DNA of 10,895 bases from Prevotella sp. Its GTDB lineage: Bacteria; Bacteroidota; Bacteroidia; Bacteroidales; Bacteroidaceae. Both the position numbers and the translations under genes were made by a program. The number at the start of each line of letters is the position of its first letter. The first letter of the stretch is position 1. The stretch covers positions 1 to 10,895 of the forward strand of contig JAJQAI010000185.1 of assembly GCA_021203915.1 (NCBI GenBank), in the 5' to 3' direction. A model generated the notes under the pieces. That model was not told the origin of the DNA and ran no database searches. It saw only the letters and a list, made by a program, of their open reading frames with translations. This document shows, piece after piece, positions 6,720 through 10,895 of the stretch.

Positions 6720-8363
6720 CTACTTTGTCACTCTAAACCAATCAGCATCTACCCAACCACGGACAGCTCCGCTCATTGGTTCTGCAGCTACAAACCCAAT
6801 CTTAGCTCCTATCCATTTTCCTTCACGCATTGTAAATAAAGAGCCTGCATCAAGGAATTTTTTCCCATCTAAACTATAGGAAAAACTACATTTACCATCA
6901 TCAACCTTCATACGAAGGTAAATATCCTCATGTATACCTGGTTGATAATCAACTTTATCTACCTCAGTGGGTTTAAGTTTACTTATTAAGTCAATTGTCT
7001 GAGGACTTCCTTTATCAGCTTTTAAGCAGGTAATTCTTTCAAGGTGGAACTCCTCGCCTACCCTTTTAACCACAAGGGCCGAATAATCAAGGCCCATCAT
7101 TATTATACCTCCAAATTGTTCCTCATCTTTAGCTGTAAAACGGATTTTGGCCGTTGCTGTAAAATTATCTGCAGGAGTCTTTTGCAGCATTAGATTTGGA
7201 ACCTCGAAAAGGTTCTTATAGTCCTCGCTTAGCTTATGAGTATAAAGACGGTAAGTACCGTAAGAAGTTGGCATACCAAATGCTTGATTGTAATTAGCCT
7301 GCCATTGCCATTGTTTAGAAAGAACAGTTTGATTAAATTCATCACTTTCTTGAGGGTTTTCTTTAGCAACCTTACCGGATGTTTTAGGCTTAGTGTATGT
7401 AAGAACAGGTTCACCCTGATAGCCACTACCTGAATTAATGCCAATTACGGGCCAGTTATCTTTCCAGGAAAGTGGTTGAAGATGAACTACACGACCATAT
7501 GCGCCCTTATCTTGAAAATGTAAGAACCAATCCTCATCAAAGACGGTATGCACCCAGGCACCTTGGTGAGGACCATTAACGTTTGTTGAACCCTGATCCA
7601 TAACGACCTTCCACTCGTATGGACCAAATGGAGACTTAGAACGCATTGCTAGTTGGAAACCTGTTGAAACTCCACCTGCTGGACACATTATCCAATACCA
7701 GCCATCACGTTTATAAAACTTTGGACCCTCGCAGGTTCTATTTTCTGTTCCATTACCATCAAAGACTATAACGGGGTCGCTTATAGCTCTAGTTCCATCT
7801 TTTGAAAGTTCACGAACAACTATTGTTGAGGCAAAATTTATTCTGCTATTAGCCCAAGCTGAAACAAGATAACATCTTCCATCATCATCAAAAAGTGGAG
7901 TTGTATCAATCATGCCCTTACCCTCTATCACGCATACGGGTTCTTCCCAATCACCAGCTGGATTAGAAGTTTTAACCATAAATACCCCATGGTCAGGGTC
8001 ACCCCAATAAATATAAAATTCTCCTTCGTGATAACGTATACTTGGAGCCCATACGCCATTACCATGAGATGGGGTATCAAACTCCTCTTTTGGAGATAAA
8101 CTCTTTAAGGCATGCCCTATTATCTCCCAATTAACCAAGTCCTTTGAATGCAGAATAGGAAGTCCCGGAATGCAGTTAAAGGAACTTGCCGTTAGATAAT
8201 AATCCTCACCTACGGCACACACGTCAGGATCACTATAATCAGCGTTAATCACAGGGTTGGTATACGTCCCGTCGCCATTATCTGGGCACCAAACTTGAGA
8301 GACATATTGAGCTTTAGCTATTATGGGAGCTAAAAAAAGAAGAATAACAAAAACTTTTTTCAT
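6720..8363 (-). CDS. Secreted family 43 glycoside hydrolase with C-terminal beta-sandwich domain
   Basis: This 547-residue enzyme should remove arabinose or xylose units from plant polysaccharides. A type I signal peptide (MKKVFVILLFLAPIIAKA, cleavage near residue 18) sends it to the periplasm or beyond; no lipobox is present. The five-bladed GH43 propeller spans about 35-320 and carries the three expected acidic residues: Asp45 in DYSDPDV (catalytic base), Asp153 in MIDTTPLFDDDG (pKa modulator) and Glu212 in CEGPKF (catalytic acid). Residues about 340-547 form a concanavalin-like beta-sandwich seen in beta-xylosidase/arabinofuranosidase-type GH43 enzymes, beginning SDEFNQTVLSKQWQWQ. Substrate cannot be read from motifs; beta-xylosidase or alpha-L-arabinofuranosidase are the usual calls. 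It begins 33 bases after the ATP-grasp-like gene on the same strand, so the two may share a transcript. There is no SusC/SusD pair in the window. Confidence 0.92.
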   Translation of the reverse strand: MKKVFVILLFLAPIIAKAQYVSQVWCPDNGDGTYTNPVINADYSDPDVCAVGEDYYLTASSFNCIPGLPILHSKDLVNWEIIGHALKSLSPKEEFDTPSHGNGVWAPSIRYHEGEFYIYWGDPDHGVFMVKTSNPAGDWEEPVCVIEGKGMIDTTPLFDDDGRCYLVSAWANSRINFASTIVVRELSKDGTRAISDPVIVFDGNGTENRTCEGPKFYKRDGWYWIMCPAGGVSTGFQLAMRSKSPFGPYEWKVVMDQGSTNVNGPHQGAWVHTVFDEDWFLHFQDKGAYGRVVHLQPLSWKDNWPVIGINSGSGYQGEPVLTYTKPKTSGKVAKENPQESDEFNQTVLSKQWQWQANYNQAFGMPTSYGTYRLYTHKLSEDYKNLFEVPNLMLQKTPADNFTATAKIRFTAKDEEQFGGIIMMGLDYSALVVKRVGEEFHLERITCLKADKGSPQTIDLISKLKPTEVDKVDYQPGIHEDIYLRMKVDDGKCSFSYSLDGKKFLDAGSLFTMREGKWIGAKIGFVAAEPMSGAVRGWVDADWFRVTK

Positions 8364-8396
8364 AAAAATTTAAAGATTATAAGGGAATGATTTTTC

Positions 8397-9482
8397 TTAA
8401 ATGACTTTGACAAAATTATTTTCTAAAGCCTCGAATTTAAGTTTATAATTAACATCGTGGACGATCCTCATTCTTAAATCTGGATCAAGGGCAGTATGTT
8501 TAATATAATTGGCTACATGTCCCATGGTCATCCTTAGATTTACCTCAACACATGGATGTAGCAGGAATCCACTAGCAAAGGGATGAGTAACAACCATCAT
8601 ATCGATGCCAAATGGACCACTATAACGCTGAAAGAATAATTTTGAAAAATATTCTTCTATACGCTTTCTTACATAAAGGATAACATCCCGTTTAATATAC
8701 TTTGTAATAAGAGATAGCTTTCTTTCTTCCCCTGCTACAATGTTTCCTAAATAACGACCAGAGGAAGCATCAAAAATTGAAAGGCCTTGATACGAAATAC
8801 CTCCTTTAGCATCAGAGAAAAATTCCATAGCAAAATCCTGAACCTTACAATAATATGGCTCAACCATTACGCCCTTTTGCTCTAAAATCATTCTTTTAAT
8901 CCAACCACTTGTGCTTTTGTCTATGCCATCATATTTAGAAACGTATCTTAGGCCTCTTCCCGATGAACTCCATAGGGCTTTAACAATGATCTTTTCATAC
9001 TTTTTAAGAAGATCATTAACTTCCTGGAATTTTTCTATATAAAAGCTTTCACCCAAAGTTAAATGGGTTATCCCATAGCGCAAATAACTTAGCGCTTCTT
9101 TTGATGAACGTCTACTTGAAAGTTCTCTTATAAGAGAAAGGGTTTCTTTTTTTGGTAGAAGATCTTCTGTTATACCACTTTCTTTGAGCATTAAAACTAA
9201 ATCTTCATTCCAACCCCAGGGCTGAATGGATGAAAAATATAATTTTTTTAAATCCTCGCGCGTAAGAAAAAGAACGTCAGAGCGTAAGGAAGAAACTCCT
9301 TTTACAGCCTTTAGGGCATAAGCTATGTCATCAACTAAAACGCAGTCCCCATCTCCAGCCCATAGGGATGGTAAAAAACCCATATTCTGCCTAAACTCTT
9401 GGACTACATGAGGTAAGGTTATATTGGCTTTGTTATAAGCCAATACAAGGTCATGTTCAGGATTGAATATAAAGAGTTTCAC
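8397..9482 (-). CDS. ATP-grasp-like protein of unknown function
   Basis: This is a 361-residue soluble protein with no signal peptide or membrane segment. It starts with GTG (9480-9482), chosen because MKLFIFNPEHDLVLAY is the N-terminus I recall for a conserved Bacteroidales hypothetical family and because a good promoter lies about 90 bp upstream. The second half looks like an ATP-grasp fold: IVKALWSSSGRGL (166-178) with Lys168 and a glycine-rich loop, MVEPYY (206-211) for adenine/hinge contacts, and YSGPFGIDMM (287-296) followed by CVEVNLRMTMG (311-321), where Asp294, Glu313 and Asn315 are candidate metal ligands. ATP-grasp enzymes join a carboxylate to an amine or thiol through an acyl phosphate, but the substrate is unknown. 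It is followed by the GH43 gene 33 bases later; I see no clear functional link between them. Confidence 0.85.
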   Translation of the reverse strand: MKLFIFNPEHDLVLAYNKANITLPHVVQEFRQNMGFLPSLWAGDGDCVLVDDIAYALKAVKGVSSLRSDVLFLTREDLKKLYFSSIQPWGWNEDLVLMLKESGITEDLLPKKETLSLIRELSSRRSSKEALSYLRYGITHLTLGESFYIEKFQEVNDLLKKYEKIIVKALWSSSGRGLRYVSKYDGIDKSTSGWIKRMILEQKGVMVEPYYCKVQDFAMEFFSDAKGGISYQGLSIFDASSGRYLGNIVAGEERKLSLITKYIKRDVILYVRKRIEEYFSKLFFQRYSGPFGIDMMVVTHPFASGFLLHPCVEVNLRMTMGHVANYIKHTALDPDLRMRIVHDVNYKLKFEALENNFVKVI

Positions 9483-9539
9483 TAGACTTAATACTTTTTT
9501 CTGGGTTGCTTAACGAGTCCTAAATTGAAGAGAAAAATT

Positions 9540-9554
9540 TTCTTGGACCAAGAA
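9540..9554. repeat. 15-bp dyad in the ATP-grasp gene leader
   Basis: TTCTTGG-A-CCAAGAA is a perfect 7-bp inverted repeat with a 1-base centre. It lies about 10-25 bases downstream of the predicted start of the minus-strand transcript, a position that suits a repressor operator. The tiny loop makes an RNA hairpin less likely. The binding protein is unknown. Confidence 0.5.
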
Positions 9555-9571
9555 TTTTTATTTAGAGGTGT

Positions 9572-9601
9572 CAAACATAATGTTTTTATAGCACAATACA
9601 A
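9572..9601 (-). promoter_or_regulatory. Promoter for the ATP-grasp / GH43 genes
   Basis: On the minus strand a TTG (9601-9599) is followed by 19 bases and the -7 box TATGTTTG (9579-9572), a close Bacteroidetes consensus. Transcription would start near 9566, giving a leader of about 80 bases before the GTG start. It points away from the ferritin promoter. Confidence 0.7.
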
Positions 9602-9608
9602 AATTTTT

Positions 9609-9629
9609 GGCTCAATTATTTTTTGAGCT
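9609..9629. promoter_or_regulatory. Hairpin/dyad between the two divergent promoters
   Basis: GCTCAA (9610-9615) and TTGAGC (9623-9628) are complementary around a 7-base loop and are followed on the plus strand by a T-rich run (9629-9643). It has the form of a weak terminator, but it sits between divergent promoters where neither transcript would cross it. A shared regulatory site, or a block to stray plus-strand transcription into the ferritin gene, are both possible. Confidence 0.4.
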
Positions 9630-9652
9630 TTCTATCTTTTTTTCCTAAACGA

Positions 9653-9667
9653 CAATTTGCCAAATTG
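9653..9667. promoter_or_regulatory. 15-bp dyad over the ferritin -33 box, candidate operator
   Basis: CAATTTG-C-CAAATTG is a perfect inverted repeat with a single central base, and its left arm contains the TTTG used as the -33 element. A protein bound here would block RNA polymerase, so this is a reasonable operator candidate for iron or oxidative-stress control of ferritin. It does not look like the classical enterobacterial Fur box, and I cannot name the regulator. Confidence 0.5.
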
Positions 9668-9688
9668 GAAAAAAAATATATAACTTTG
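9656..9688 (+). promoter_or_regulatory. Promoter for ferritin
   Basis: The -33 TTTG (9656-9659), a 21-bp spacer and the -7 box TAACTTTG (9681-9688) match the Bacteroidetes consensus. Transcription would start near 9695, leaving a leader of about 95 bases, long compared with the pheT leader in this window. Confidence 0.75.
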
Positions 9689-9717
9689 CATAACTTAAAT
9701 TAACTCAAGATTTTGGC

Positions 9718-9753
9718 GAGGGTAGGCTAAAAGGGTTCCACCAGCCCTACTCC
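9718..9753 (+). promoter_or_regulatory. Stem-loop in the ferritin 5' leader
   Basis: GGGTAGGCT (9720-9728) can pair with AGCCCTACTCC (9743-9753) to give about nine pairs with one bulged C and one G-U pair, enclosing a 14-base loop that contains GGGTTCCACC. It is the only GC-rich part of an otherwise A/T-rich leader and ends about 40 bases before the ATG. It could stabilise the message or serve in post-transcriptional control. It does not resemble an iron-responsive element or a riboswitch class I know. Confidence 0.4.
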
Positions 9754-9791
9754 AATAAAAATAAAATAGAACCCAACTAAAATATTATTGT

Positions 9792-10274
9792 ATGATTAGC
9801 ACTAAATTACAAGATGCGATTAATGCCCAAATCGCTGCTGAGATGTGGTCAGCAAACATCTATCTATCAATGTCATATTATTTTGGCAACAAGGGTTATA
9901 GTGGTTTTGCTTCTTGGATGAAAGCCCAAGCAAACGAAGAATATGAGCACGCAGAAGAATTTGCTCAGTATCTACTTAAGCGTGGTGGCAAAGCTTTGAT
10001 AAGCTCAATTGATAGCGTTCCACAGGAATGGGAAACTCCACTAGAGGTTTTCGAGCATGTTTATAAGCATGAGTGCCATGTATCACAACTAATCAACGAT
10101 CTTCTTGATCTAGCTATCGCTGAAAACGATAAGGCAACACAGGATTTCTTATGGACATTTGTACGCGAGCAGGTAGAAGAGGAGGCAACATCCTCAGATA
10201 TCGTTGATAAACTTAAATTAGGTGGCAATTCTGCACTATACCACCTTGATGCTGAGCTCGGAAAAAGGAAATAA
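9792..10274 (+). CDS. Ferritin, iron-storage protein (FtnA-like)
   Basis: This 160-residue protein should form a 24-subunit hollow shell that oxidises Fe(II) and stores it as ferric mineral in the cytosol. It is a four-helix bundle without haem. The ferroxidase centre is complete and at the same numbers as in Escherichia coli FtnA: Glu17, Glu50, His53, Glu94, Gln127 and Glu130, with Tyr24 nearby. No Met that could act as a bacterioferritin haem ligand appears in the typical place, and the length is right for prokaryotic ferritin rather than Dps or rubrerythrin. It has its own promoter with an overlapping dyad and a structured leader, so iron- or oxygen-dependent control is likely. A small His-rich lipoprotein follows 27 bases after the stop, before a strong terminator, so the two are probably co-transcribed. 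Confidence 0.96.
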   Translation: MISTKLQDAINAQIAAEMWSANIYLSMSYYFGNKGYSGFASWMKAQANEEYEHAEEFAQYLLKRGGKALISSIDSVPQEWETPLEVFEHVYKHECHVSQLINDLLDLAIAENDKATQDFLWTFVREQVEEEATSSDIVDKLKLGGNSALYHLDAELGKRK

Positions 10275-10301
10275 GAATTTCTTCAGAGTGAGAAATTGGA
10301 T

Positions 10302-10454
10302 ATGAAATATTTTGTATTTTCCTTTATTCTTGGCGCAACATTAGCTCTTACGAGTTGCGCATCAATTAATCATCCGAAGGGTTCACGTCACAAAGACCAC
10401 CCAAGGGCTATTTCTGGTCATAGTGCACCTTTCCAAAATGATCGTCACTATTAA
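10302..10454 (+). CDS. Very small His-rich lipoprotein downstream of ferritin
   Basis: This 50-residue protein starts MKYFVFSFILGATLALTSC: one Lys, a hydrophobic core and the lipobox LTSC with Cys19 as the lipidation site. The mature peptide is only 32 residues, basic and rich in His (H24, H30, H33, H40, H49) with RHKDH at 29-33 and NDRHY at the end. It should be membrane-anchored and exposed to the periplasm or outside. Its tail (SGHSAPFQNDRHY) faintly recalls the tiny Bacteroidetes lipoproteins ending in SAKPFAPGHNK-like sequences, sometimes mislabelled quinol oxidase subunit 4; that is an uncertain memory. It lies 27 bases after ferritin with no terminator between, and the main terminator follows it. 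The five His suggest metal binding, but no known domain supports this. Confidence 0.75.
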   Translation: MKYFVFSFILGATLALTSCASINHPKGSRHKDHPRAISGHSAPFQNDRHY

Positions 10455-10515
10455 GATTAGTAGCTTCTTTTTAGGATTTTTATCCTTTTAAAGATAAGCA
10501 TATTCTCTTTCACAC

Positions 10516-10550
10516 AAGGTCTAAAGATTTAATATCCTTAGGCCTTTTTT
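10516..10550 (+). terminator. Intrinsic terminator after the ferritin-lipoprotein unit
   Basis: AAGGTCTAAAGA (10516-10527) pairs with TCCTTAGGCCTT (10535-10546) over 12 positions, with one G-U pair and one A-C mismatch, around a 7-base loop. It runs straight into six T (10545-10550). This is a standard Rho-independent terminator. A weaker 5-bp hairpin, AGGAT-TTTT-ATCCT (10473-10486), precedes it. Confidence 0.85.
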
Positions 10551-10614
10551 GTTTTATAATTTGTCAAAGGTTTTTATTTATAGTATTTTACAAGTTTTTT
10601 AAAGTTTTAGATTT

Positions 10615-10645
10615 TTTGCGAGGTGCTAAAATTTTATTATTTTTG
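10615..10645 (+). promoter_or_regulatory. Promoter for pheT
   Basis: The -33 TTTG (10615-10618), a 19-bp spacer and the -7 box TATTTTTG (10638-10645) give a near-ideal Bacteroidetes promoter. Transcription should start near 10652, with a leader of about 25 bases. I see no room for a tRNA-dependent leader or attenuator. Confidence 0.75.
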
Positions 10646-10676
10646 TGGCGCGTTAAACAAAATCTTAAAGTTTTAA

Positions 10677-10895
10677 ATGAACATATCATATAAATGGCTT
10701 AAGGAATACGTCGATTTTGACCTTACTGCTGAGCAGGTTTGCGATGCCCTTACATCTTTGGGGCTTGAAGTAGACGCTCTTAGTGAGGTTCAAGCCATCA
10801 AGGGCGGACTAAAGGGACTTTATGTTGGAAAATTTCTCTCCTTATACGAGCATCCAGATTCAGACAATCTACATGTAGCCATGGTTGACTTAGGT
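10677..10895 (+). CDS. pheT: Phenylalanyl-tRNA synthetase beta subunit, 5' part
   Basis: The first 73 residues of a protein that continues past the window edge. MNISYKWLKEYVDFDLTAEQ and SLGLEVDAL (28-36) are the conserved start of the PheT beta chain, which with PheS forms the alpha2-beta2 synthetase that charges tRNA-Phe. LYVGKFLSLYEHPDSDNLHV (48-67) is the beginning of the tRNA-binding (EMAP-II-like OB-fold) domain, including the family pattern HPDSDNLHV. The full protein is usually about 800 residues, so roughly 9 percent is visible. It has its own promoter and follows a strong terminator; no pheS lies upstream, so the two subunits are encoded apart here, as is usual in Bacteroidetes. Confidence 0.95.
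   Translation, partial: MNISYKWLKEYVDFDLTAEQVCDALTSLGLEVDALSEVQAIKGGLKGLYVGKFLSLYEHPDSDNLHVAMVDLG

Overview
The window looks like chromosomal DNA from an AT-rich member of the Bacteroidales; I cannot fix the family. The evidence is the promoter type (TTTG/TTG, then about 20 bp, then TAnnTTTG) seen before lepA, the ferritin gene, the ATP-grasp gene and pheT, the lack of Shine-Dalgarno sequences, and gene families common in that order (small lipobox lipoproteins, a secreted GH43, an ATP-grasp-like protein starting MKLFIFNPEHDL).

Layout. (1) 33-3427, minus strand: a tight four-gene operon read from a TAACTTTG promoter at 3458-3465. It encodes a UDP-glucuronate 4-epimerase-like enzyme, a GHMP sugar kinase that resembles plant galacturonokinase more than galactokinase, a small sugar-1-phosphate nucleotidyltransferase and a lipoprotein. 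Together the three enzymes could make a galacturonate salvage route: GalA to GalA-1-P to UDP-GalA, exchanging with UDP-GlcA, for capsule, LPS or glycan synthesis. (2) 3607-6133, plus strand: lepA (EF4) followed closely by a Crp/Fnr-family regulator. (3) 6134-6719: the gap between convergent genes is mostly a decayed gene on the minus strand, with the start and the C-terminal biotinyl end of a pyruvate carboxylase subunit B / oxaloacetate decarboxylase alpha-type protein, most of the middle missing, and a perfect 32-bp palindrome inside it. (4) 6720-9482, minus strand: an ATP-grasp-like protein of unknown function followed by a secreted two-domain GH43 glycosidase. (5) 9483-9791: a divergent control region with two back-to-back promoters and several dyads. 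(6) 9792-10454, plus strand: a ferritin followed by a 50-residue His-rich lipoprotein, then a strong terminator. (7) 10677-end: the 5' end of pheT with its promoter.

Most of the window is housekeeping or common accessory content. The points most worth a second look are the candidate galacturonate-activation operon, the internally deleted biotin-enzyme pseudogene with its palindrome, and the His-rich mini-lipoprotein behind ferritin. I saw no CRISPR array, tRNA, rRNA, intact insertion sequence or obvious defence system.
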